A DNA stretch of 64,000 bases, taken from Xiphophorus maculatus. Its lineage: Eukaryota > Chordata > Actinopteri > Cyprinodontiformes > Poeciliidae. Below the pieces are notes generated by a model. That model was not told the DNA's origin, ran no database searches, and saw only the letters and a program-made list of their open reading frames with translations. The position numbers and the translations under genes were made by a program. Positions 24,120 to 35,400 of the stretch are shown here, one piece after another (the first letter of the stretch is position 1; the number at the start of each line of letters is the position of its first letter). Location: the NCBI RefSeq assembly GCF_002775205.1, contig NC_036450.1, forward strand, positions 8,616,479-8,680,478. Reading direction: 5' to 3'.

Positions 24120-27100
24120 AATGTTCAACATGCGGTTCCATCATGTTGTGAGGGCTTTGTTGGTGCCAGTTCAGTGCCCAAAATGACATCCAAGCTCAAT
24201 ATGAAGACATGCTGACTGAAATTATGTTCCTTTAAAAATATATTATTTAGCATTAAAGTATTCTCCCTTAACATGCAAGTTAGCCATAGCATCTTTCCTT
24301 TAGCACCCACCTGTGAGGATTTTCTTTGCTGATTAAAAACAACAACAACTTCCCCCTTCTTCTCAGTGACCATTAGCCAAAACACCAAAACCAAATGTTG
24401 ATTTAATGGAGTAAGATTTGTCTGTTCTAATGCCGCATCTGCATTATTGCATATTGCCTTGTGAAAAATGTTTAGAAAATAAATATTACAACTAGTTTGA
24501 CATAATGCTGAAAAAAATGTATTTGTTAAAAAATAATAATAATAGTAAAGCTCAGATGGAATTATCTATAAATTGTAAAAACGTGACCATCTTCGGTTAC
24601 ACACCCCCAATGACAGGGAAGGCTGGGAGCAGCAGGCTGTTGTAGCTGCTGAGTAAGAGGGTGTGAGCTTCCATTCAGACCGTGATTGGCAGGTATTGAC
24701 CTGGCCAGCCAAAAGACGTCTCTTTGGGAGCGCTATTGATTATTGCCACTGCAATAAAGGTCCTGAAAGCCTGTGAGAATGTCACAACTCGTCTCTGGAC
24801 ATGAGACACAGGCCCAACACAGCATTGCAATGACAGAAGCACTCTTACTACATGACATCCTAACCTACTCATTCTTTCATGCAGGCAAACAGGTTCTTAA
24901 TTAGAAAAATTAAGATGGAATTGGTGGTGTATTAGCTAACAATAATCCCATCTATTCTACTTGAATCAAGGCAGACATTTTAAAGATATCTAAAAAGATT
25001 TAAACCCACAATACAGTGGAAGCTCAGCAGTGACCTTCCTTTCATGCGCATGGTAGAGTGTGATGGGGTTAGGAGTGTGCAACATATCAGAATCCAAGGG
25101 TAGGGTAAGTTGGTTACCCTACCATGGGGGAGTTGGTTGGGGCCACCAGCACCAGTATGACTTTGTCATTGAGAAAAAGAAGCAGAACCAATGGTACTGG
25201 ACTTATGCCAATGTCTGTGGCAGTAGCTAGTGTGCTGTGATCATGTGTGTAAATCAAGGAGAGCATAAAATGGGCTTCATCCAGTATAAAAGACACCTAA
25301 GCAGAAAAACAATTTTGAATGGATTCTTTATTTACTCCATGAACAATACTAAAGATAGCAAGGTTTTCTTCATCTATCCATTCTTTGTCTTCTGCTCGGA
25401 CCTGGCAGGGAAACCCTGACATCCCGTGCCCTGTCGACTCTGAGAGGTCTCAAGACATTCCCAGGTCAGGAGGAATATACTTAAAATCTCTCCAATGATT
25501 TTTGGATCAGCCTCAGAATCCCCCCTCTGAGTGTGACATTCCTTCAAAGACAGACTTCCAAGAGGTATTCAAACCTACACTACCTCCGCTACATCATTCA
25601 CTGTGGAGAAGCAGTGACTCCATTCCAAGCTTCCTCTGGATGACAGAGATCTGTGCTTTATCTCTAAGCCTGAGTTTAGCCATTCTAAGAAGGAAGCTCA
25701 TCTGAGCTGCAGAAAAGATTTGTTTCCAGACAGTTCTTGGCCAATTCCTTACTGTGTGTGTGTTATGTGTTCTATGGTGGTTGGGTTTCAGCATTCCTTT
25801 CCTTGGCGATGTCTTTGAGCACTAAGCACCTTGTACTTTGAATGATTGCAGGGAGGATGCAGTTCTATGCCGAAACTACAGAATAATGAGTTCCTAATAG
25901 CTTTATGTTTGATTTTCCTCTAATCTTTTTGTACAAAATTGTAGAAATGCAAAGTAGTCAAAAGAAAATGCAGCTTGAAAAACCTAAGCGCCGTTCTTTT
26001 TGACAAGGTTTAGGCTAGCCTTTGCAAACCAGACAATCCAAGAATGCCATTTATTTTCCTTGGCACAGTTTAGCTGTACGCACTAGACAGAAATAAAGGC
26101 TTTGACTAAACAAAACACTGTGATATAGATTCTTGATTGTCTCAGACCTCAACTTCTTGCATTAAATAAATTCAGATGATGGACATGTTTAAATATATTT
26201 TAAAAATTCATTTGAAAATGTATTAAAAATAATAATATTGTCAAAATACTCACTTACTGCAAGTACAATCTCTTCAGCCCGTTATTGGTCTTCCCTGAAT
26301 TTTTCACCAAGAAAACCCTAAATAGAGAAACCGAGGAGGTCAACTCATTTAATGCCCGAACCACTTTTAGTGGCTCCTTTCAGTGTGATAGAGTGGTGGC
26401 TTTATTTTAAAATTTCCCTTGGTTGATGGATCAGTACACGATGTGAGTTTTACGTTTACACTCAGCTCTTTCTTCACTGTGCCCAGCCGCAGAACCAGCA
26501 CCATTTGTTCTGCAAACGAGTCCCCAGTCTGTCTGTCTCCTGTTCCATCCTATCACCAGACAAGCAAAAGACACATACTTTGTTCTCCATTTGTCCACTT
26601 TGTTCCTCTTACCAGAATAAATTGCCGGCGTGTAATCAAAAAGACTCAATTGAAGAGAAATACCAAATACAGTCCAGATAAACTCTGACAAAATGCAAGA
26701 AGGCCAACTTTCTTTTGATCAAACACATTTTAAAAGATTACAAGACATACTTTGGTGCTTGGAAACAAAAGAAATGAAAGCTTTGTGTTTAAGGATGCAG
26801 GACTATTAAAGGTTAACTTAACAATATGTTTTTAAGTTGTTAAAAAAACAGATTTAAGTGAAACTCCTCTATATAGTGGAGTTTGTGCCCTTTCCCCCCT
26901 CACTGATTCTCTTTTGCAATCTGCTCAAGACAATGAAGATTTTCTTTTTGTCCTTCCCTGCCTATCCTTGCCCCTCTGTCCCTCGTTCACACACTCTCTC
27001 ACACAAATGCCGCCTCCACCCTTGACCTCACAGTGAAAAGTTAGCGCACCCAAGGTTGAACTCTCCCAGATCAGCTGCAGCCACAAACGCTGGGAAAATT

Positions 27101-27740
27101 GCACTGGACGCACACACTTGGGGTCCGTGTCAGTGCGTGCGGGGGTGTGTGTGAGTGTGGCAACACTTGGGGTGTCAATAGGGGAGATTTGACCCTCTAC
27201 CCTTGTGACCTGTCCAAACAAACGAGCGCCTTTAACCCAAGTCCACCATTGTCACCACCGACTGCCTTCGTTTATTCACAGAACACTGGAAAAAACCCCT
27301 CAAAATTCATTATGGATCACTTTGCTTATTATTGTTCAACAACCCTTTTTTTCTCCTGGGGTCTTTATTCTCCACTCTTTCCATCATTTATGTTCCCAAC
27401 ACTTTCCTTTCTAAAAGCTTCCCCTCTGTCCACTTAGACTTATGATCCTAAATATTCACTTTTGATCAGACTGAGCACAAGTACTATAACACTTTACCAC
27501 ACCTTGAGTGTTCCTCTTATCGCTGAATAAAGCTGTGCTAAAGTTTTAGTCAGTGTCTTATAAGACAGCAACTAAATGAGTTTCATTCAAGCTATTTAGG
27601 AAATGGAAAATTAAAACAGATAGAAAAAACTAAACACAGTTTGTAGTCTTCTACAAAATGCACTGGTTAAATACTCTGGACTACTTGACATAAATTGCAA
27701 TTTCCTGGTGTTTATTACCTTTAGTATGAATCATTTTCAA
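24120..27740. other. Intergenic stretch, no gene seen
   Basis: No exon is supported. Less AT-rich segments at 24590-24870 and 26420-26640 might be conserved regulatory sequence: the first has gctattgattattgccactg, the second has two CTTTGTT SOX-type sites at 26578-26584 and 26598-26604. Short - strand frames match no family I know. Confidence 0.35.
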
Positions 27741-28200
27741 CATCTGGCCACAATTCCTCAGTAGGAATGTCTATCTCCTCTTACAGTTCCTGAAAGTAGA
27801 CAGTGGGAGACTTCCCTCCTGTAGAACCTGCTCCCAGTTTCAAACCTTGCCCACCTTGAAGAACAGACTTAAAACGTTCTTTTCTGATAAAGATAAGTTA
27901 TTGTGGCTTATGTTATCATGACCTGTGTCTGTTGTTGTTGGACTGTTGCAAGATTGTTCCTACTACTCTCAAGGTATGCATTATGACCAGTTACTGCTGT
28001 CAGTAACTCTGTCTATTTACATTTTCCAGAAAGTAGTCCTGTCTTGGAGAGTTTTTTCCATCTTTTATTACACTTTTATTCTAATACGGATTGAACTGGC
28101 TCTGTCTAACAGCTCTGACTGCAAGCACAATTGGATTTAAACAGAACTGAATTGTTTGACATGGACATGTTTATATTGTAAAAAGTGTTGAGATTATATT
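27740..28200 (+). repeat. Decayed fish interspersed repeat (LINE-type 3' end)
   Basis: The words gtagacagtgggagacttcc, cccaccttgaagaacagac, ttaaaacgttcttttctgat and gaattgtttgac occur in the order of a common teleost interspersed repeat. The 71-residue frame inside is a shadow. The class is not certain. Confidence 0.5.
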
Positions 28201-28803
28201 TGTTCACCACATCAGAATTTCATAAACCTGTTTCATACTAAATTATTACCTCTCTTATTGACCTGTCATAAATGACACCCTGCCATATTCAACATTTGTC
28301 TTTGACTTTCCTGACACACATGTGATTTAATTTGCGACGACCATAAACTCTCCATGTTTTATTAAATAAAACTTCCAACAAACTCTATGTTTTACATCTC
28401 TATTGGGAATAAACCTTTATCTAAACAAAAATAACTATAATTTACGCAATGGCTAGGTTGGTCATGTCAAAACCTCAAGTGTCTACAACTTTAACCTCAT
28501 AATTACACCTTTAACACAAAGGGCCACGCGGCCTTTGTGGCGCACATTCAACTTTTTTGCATAAAATTCCTGTTTTTGCTTTGGATAGAGCAGAACATTT
28601 GTTTAAAACATCTTTGTGCATGATCGTTGTTATACATAGTTATGCTATTGTAGGTTTATGGCTGGCTTTAACTGCTTTTGCAGAAATAATTAACCACGCG
28701 GATGTAAAGAAGTAGAACAAAAATGATATTAGAAAACAATAACCTGAAGATACAACCCCTCACTATGACCTCTAACGTCACTAGGTGCTTCTTTTGGATC
28801 AAA

Positions 28804-28820
28804 GCCGCCCCCTGCTGGTG
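28804..28820 (-). promoter_or_regulatory. CTCF-like motif upstream of cercam
   Basis: GCCGCCCCCTGCTGGTG is a close match to the CTCF core in reverse orientation (CACCAGCAGGGGGCGGC on the - strand). It stands alone in AT-rich sequence about 600 bases before the cercam start codon, between the mir-219 interval and cercam. Confidence 0.5.
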
Positions 28821-28977
28821 ATTTTGTTTAATTGTTTCCAAAATTGGTTTCACGTCAATCTGTTTTAATTATTAGGAAGCTTATATATAAAGTACACATG
28901 GGTTATTCGGGCTATTTTAGCTAACAACTACACTGCAGTTTGTTGCAAAAAAAAAACAACAACAACAAACAAACAAC

Positions 28978-28979
<2 letters not shown>

Positions 28980-29057
<78 letters not shown>
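28980..29057. repeat. 78-base poly-C homopolymer
   Basis: An uninterrupted C run follows an (A)n/(CAA)n tract (28947-28980). It lies about 355 bases upstream of the cercam ATG. The complementary strand is a 78-base G run able to form G-quadruplexes. The exact length in the genome is doubtful because such runs are assembly-sensitive. Confidence 0.9.
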
Positions 29058-29159
29058 ACTATATTAACTGATAAGAAGGACAAGATTTTTATTTATTTAT
29101 AAATTGAAATAGTTAAATTACAGAAAATAGAGAGCATATATCTCTTAATGTCTGTATAA

Positions 29160-29411
29160 AAACGTTTTTTCGGGAGTAAGAAATGAATCTGGCCCAAACG
29201 TGATGCCTTTACTGCATTGCTAGATTTTTCCTTACAGCGGAAGTTGCGAGTCCTCTCCCAGTCTGAGCTTGCATGACTTCACCCAGCAATGGGAAGAAGT
29301 AGGTGGTTGATCATTTGGGAAAGCCCTCTTTTTCTTGGACTGCTGACGCGTACAAGAGTCTACGGGCTGCCCAGAAGCGAAGCAGCATTTTCATCTTCAC
29401 CACATTCCACC
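29160..29411 (+). promoter_or_regulatory. cercam promoter-proximal region and 5' UTR
   Basis: Between the poly-C tract and the start codon the sequence becomes CpG-richer, with an ETS-type GCGGAAGT at about 29237-29244 and no TATA box. An in-frame ATG at 29289 in a good context would add 41 residues. ATG 29412 has the stronger CCACCATG context and is followed at once by a signal peptide. The transcription start is not visible. Confidence 0.4.
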
Positions 29412-32400
29412 ATGTTACTTCATGTTTTAGTCTTAGCAGCCTTGACTTCCCGGGCTGAGTGTTACTTTGTTGAAGAAAAGTTCCCGGAGGAGTCCGGGAT
29501 GCAGCCTCCCACCGTGGTGATCGCGATCATAGCCAGGAATGCGGCGCATTCCCTGCCGTACTACCTCGGAGCTCTGGAGAGACTCAACTACCCCAAAGAC
29601 CGCATCTCTGTGTGGTGGGTGTCCTGCATGCTTTGCTCTCGACTCCTTAGTCAGGGATCAGCTTCTTATACTCCTTCAAAAGGTCAAAAACATTTAGATG
29701 AGTTGAGGAAAGGAGCAGTCCTGTTCCCCCTCTGAGCCTTTCTCCCAGCGCAGGGCTGCAGTCAGCTCCTGCTGTTTGGAGACAGTTTTAAATGCTCTGC
29801 TCTGATTTGTTTCGGCAGGCTAAAATAATAATTGGGCATGACTCAGTTGCTGTTTTAAAAATCTATACCCACCATCACTAACTAAACTTGGGCGTGTTTT
29901 ATTTACAGAAAACTGAATTTTGCCTTCTGTAAAAGTAACAAGTAAAGTGCTTGCAGAAGTTTTGTCACGTTACACCAACAAATGTTAATGGATTTTATTA
30001 GGACTTTATGTACAGACCAACACAAAGTAGTGTGTGACTCTGAAATGGAAGAAATAGAAAGCATGTTTTTCAAAATCTCTTACAGGAAGAAAAAGAAAAA
30101 CATTTAGAAAGTGTTCCATGCATCATTTGTACTCAGCCCACTTTACTCTGACACTCTTAAATAAACAACTCCACCAAGCACTCGACAGCTTCTAGGGAAT
30201 AATGAGAAGAAAGATCACATGCAAAAGTGCAGTGGAAAACTTAATATTACATATAACACATTTTTATCAATAAAATAAGTGTCAGCATCATGCTGTGCCA
30301 AGGCTTTTCTTCAGTAAGAACACGGAAGCTTATCAGATTTGATGGGATTATGCTAAAGTCCGGACAATCCTGGAAGAACACTTTTTAAGAGGCTGCAAAG
30401 GACTTGAAACTTTCACTTTCCAGCAGGACAACAACCCTAAACGCACGGTCACCACAACAATTGGACAGTTTAGGATAGAAGCTATACGTCTATGTCTGAA
30501 TGGCCTAGTCAAAGTTTAGACAGAAATCCAACCAACCAATCCATTCAGACAGTATACATATGTAAAACATTATTTCATTTCTTTTATTCAAAGAAGTAAC
30601 TTTTCTTTCCAGCTGCTGCTAAAATTATATGAAATATTGATAATTGCAGTTATAATATGCATATATCTAACATTTTTATGCTTATCTTGACTTTTATAGA
30701 CATGAGTTAAAATATACTGTGTTTAGTTTTAGTTTTCATGTTCATATTTTGCATAATATAGATAGCCTTCAAATAAAACACTGACATGCCAAGGATATTA
30801 ACCCTGTATTTTGAAATTTCATAAATATTTTGAAGCTAACATTTTTGAAAGCAAGGTAAAAACTGTTCATAAATAAAATAACCAGACAGGAGAATAATTT
30901 TTCTGGCAATAAAACAAAGCATTAGAAATTCTAATTTATAGGAAAGTGTCACACAAATGTTATATCGGAGCAGAGACGTTCTCCAAATTAAATCAATTAG
31001 GCGAATCATTTATAGTGGTGGGTTTTTGCTCTAAATTAATTTCCCTCATTAAGGGACACTGCTGAAAAAAGATTCTCGATATTAATGGTTTCTTTCACTC
31101 CTCCGCCCAGAGGTGGTGGAGTGGAGTAAATTATTTTTATAGCTTATAACAGATGGGACTGCTGATCTGATCTTCATACATTCTTAAAGTCCTGTCCAGA
31201 TCCTTTCTGATTTCTCCTTGCTCCTCTCAGGGCCGCGACAGATCACAACTCAGACAACACCACAGCCATTCTGAGAGAGTGGCTCACTGTCATGCAGAGA
31301 TTCTACCATTACGTTGAGTGGAGGCCAATGGACCAGCCGACGTAAGTCCACATTTATCTTTGTGTTAAACTTCCTGCAGGGCTGTGGTCCACGAGAGCTA
31401 CAGGTCACAGGTTAGTGTGAGTATATAAAAGAACAGGAGAGAACATTTATAACCAGATGTTGTTTACATCTCAAAACTGCCTCTTAAGTTTTCACTCTCA
31501 CTGAGATTGAATTATATGTCACACTGTAATCTGAAATAAAAAATATATATATTTTCTTTTTGCATGTTTCTGCTCATCTGCTGTTATGCAGATAACTCTA
31601 TAATAAGGAGCAGCAACTTTTAATGTAGTAGTTTAGCTTCCAAGAAACCAAATGTTCTTCTGTTTTTTGCTTTGTCTTGGCTCCAGGAAAGTTTCACTCA
31701 AGCTTGTTAAAGGTCTTTTCAAAAAATGTACTTTGATCTATCTGCTTTTTCTAATCATTTTCAGGCCAGTTCTGGAAACAAATATCCTCTGAATAATATA
31801 TTAATATCTGCTCAGAATCACTTTAAAGCAATATCTAGAAAGTCTGGTTATTTGGAGGCAAACTGTAGGGAAATGAGTGACGACAAGATTTGTATTCAGT
31901 TACTCATTCTGACTAAACCCTATACTGAGATGTTCCGGTCATAAAACTGGCCTGGAGGATGGCTTATGGCTTACTCAGGGATAAAACTTTGTCTTGAATG
32001 TTTGTCTTGATTTTTTTCATTCTCAACACATAACATAAGGCAAAGTCCCTCATGTGGTTTTCACCCTCTTGAAATTCCCTTCACATGCCAGTTCAGAAGT
32101 TTACATACACTCATCCTGAGTATGGATGTCATGGTCATTTAAACATTTTTTTTTTTAAGATTCATTTGCATTGTTCATTTAACAGGTGGAAATGACCTTG
32201 CTACACAGAAATTTTGTTGTTTTTATTGTCTTGGCATCCATTCTTGGATAATGAAAAACAAATGTGCATTCATGAAGAAGCAAAGGGATTTTGTGGAACA
32301 GCATGTAAATAATGAAACATCTGTTCTAAATGGCACCTGTGTGTTGAGCTCAGTCGCTTAGGATTCACAGTGTTCAACTGGGTGAGGACTGGGTATGATA

Positions 32401-35400
32401 CTTCTACTGTGGCTCCACAATAACATGTTAATTTTCTAATATTTAAGGAATAATTTGCCATCTGGGAGTGCCCTCATGTGGGGAGATAATTAATAGCCAA
32501 ATCAATCAGAAATAAGACCATACCATCGCTGTTACTATGTGTTTCTTGCATCATGAAGTGAGTGAAACATGAGCAGAACTATTTTTGGATAATTGCTGCA
32601 ATATTTGTATCGGAGTTCTTTGTCAGCCTACGTTATTGTTGAGGTGCACCAGCACCACCAGTGCCTGAGATTTCCTAAAATGTTCTTAGGTTCGAAAGTC
32701 TCACGTTGACTCCCAAACATACTACTTCTCATTGTGACCAAAAGTCAATTTTGGCTCATGTTATCATCAAACCTTTCTCCAGAAGACACATGGCTTGTGT
32801 GGACACCTTTAAGTGAAATTTGTGCTTGGAGGCTTCTTTCATAGTCAGCACCCATGGTTATGGTTATAAACTTTGTTTCACTTTGGATAGTGACACTGGT
32901 GTTCCAATTTATAATTACCTTAAGAGTTGGGTTGTTCCTGAACATCCTGACCAATTTTCCTTCATCTGAAGGTGACAATTTGGGTCTGATGGTTAAAACG
33001 TCAGACACACTTGGAAGTTCCAACCGGATAAGGATCTTCAAAACACTCCAAAGCGGTTTTGGGATAAAGGTTAAAATTAAACTTTGGAATGAGCCTGAAT
33101 GAAATGTTTTTGAATGCTTATGGAATATGCTTAAGAGCCTTGCAGTGACCGAAAGCAATCTGATCTTAAACAAATGCTAAAATATGGCTTCAAACAGTGG
33201 TCAAATATCCATCCTGAATGATACTAGGAGATTAATAGTTTATTTAAAAAAAACAAAAAAAAAACTTCTGCTCAAACTGAAACTGTCTAAGAGTTATATA
33301 GCCAAATATAATTTGTACCCTGTGTAGAGAAAATGATCAATGAAATACAATCTATGCACCTAATTCTTAAAAAAAATTAAGTCATTTGTTTCACAAAAAC
33401 TATCATATGAGCCTCAATTTCTTTTGTTATTCAAACCCTTCTTGACTCCAAATAAGATTCTTAGCAGAACTGTGAATATGAGGAAAATGTGACCTTCAGT
33501 TTTACTAAATTTTTTTCAATTTAGAAATTGTAATAAAAAGTGGGGTGTTAAAGGTCAAAGTTTCATTTTACTTCTTGTAAGATTGGATTTGTATTGGAAA
33601 TGCATGTAGCTATCAGGATCACTCAGTTTAACTCAGTTATAGACCGGATGGGCTCTCAGAGAGCACATCGTCTTCTGAGACCCACATTTCTTTTAAGAAG
33701 GAGGAACCAATTCTGCTATAAAATGTAATGGTTTCCAGCTTGTGGATCACTATGCTAACAGTTCCGTAAAATTCCAAAACAGAAATATGTCCAGGGATGA
33801 CATCTGTCTCTTTTCTAGGTCTTATGCGGGGGAGTTTGGTCCAAAGCACTGGCCCAACAGCAGATATGAGTATGTGATGAAACTGAAGCAGGCAGCTCTC
33901 AACTTTGCCAGAAAACGCTGGGCTGACTACATATTGGTATTTTATTTAACCATATCTGTTTACAATATTGACTTCTCTCCATTTGCTTTGCTGCGTTTAT
34001 GTTTCTTTGCAGCTGATTCTTAACGCATTTAGAGTTAATTTAATTCACTGTTGTCTTTGTTTTCTGTGTTTCCTATTGGTCAGTATGCTGACACAGACAA
34101 CATCCTCACCAACCCAGAAACCCTCAACCTGATGATTGCAGAGAACAAGTCGGTCATCGCTCCCATGTTAGACTCCCCGGGAGCGTATTCCAACTTTTGG
34201 TGCGGTATCACACCGCAGGTGCGGAAACGCTAAGAAAAAATTAAGACATTTCTCACAGTGGATGCATAATCTGGAAACAGTCATGTTTGATGCTCATTTT
34301 CATTGTAGTTATTTGTTTCTTTTAGGGTTATTATCGACGAACAGCGGAATACTTCCCGACACGTTACCGCCACAGACACGGCTGCTACCCCGTGCCGATG
34401 GTCCACAGCACCCTGCTGCTGGATCTGAGGAAGGAAGGCATGAAGAAACTGGCTTTCTACCCTCCTCATGAAGACTACTCATGGCCCTATGACGACATCA
34501 TCGTTTTTGCATTTTCCTGCCGCGCTGCAGGTTTGTCACCTCAATACCGACAAAATGTTTGTCTTGGCTTCTTATAAAGGCATTTATATTCTGGAAGTGG
34601 TGAATGCAGAGACTGCTCTAGATGTTTAGAAGTTCAGTTAAAGAATTACAGCTTTTGGCCACCAAGTTTCAAAAGACAAATTTAGTTGGAGAAGTTTCCC
34701 ATGGGGTAAACTTTCCAGAAGATGCTGCTGTTTATGTTTAAATGTTCCAAAGAAAAGGAAGCGGCAAAACCAACATTTCCATGCTTATGTGGGGATCCGA
34801 TGTTTCCATGACAAAAGATGAAATGATTGGATGAAGACTGGGCTGTATCAAACAAGCTCCAGTTGCTAAACACTTTCCCCACATATATTGTAAATACTCT
34901 TCCACAGAAGATGATCATTTTTGCTTGTGTAGAGGTCCAGATGTACGTGTGCAACAAGGAGCGCTATGGCTACCTAAACGTTCCCGGCAAACCTCATTTC
35001 ACGCTGGAGGACGATTGTCTCAACTTTGTCCATGTCCATCTGGAGTCACTGAGTAAGAAACCGAGCACCAGACTGTTATCTGACAAGTGCTTTACATCAC
35101 TGAAACCTTTGTCTTATCAGCCACATTTGCATGATTTCTGCTGTTTTCTTGCATTTCCTCTTCAAACTCAAATCTGGTCTCTGTTTGGAAGTTGATGGGC
35201 CCGCCATGTATCCTTCTCGATACGTTCACATGTTCCCAAAGCAGAGAGACCTGGTAGGGTTTGATGAGGTGAGACTTTTATGGTTTGAGTTTTTTTTCTG
35301 TTCAGAGAAAAACATTTGTAAACCTAATTTATTTGTGGCTTTTACTGCCAAAAGAAAATAATGACACAATGATAAGAGCATGAAGGAAAGTGAATTCTAA

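Noticed and set aside
23772..24189. - strand frames up to 119 residues
   Set aside because: Overlapping frames cover a stretch with A/B-box-like words and a SINE-type body, so a repeat is more likely than a gene.
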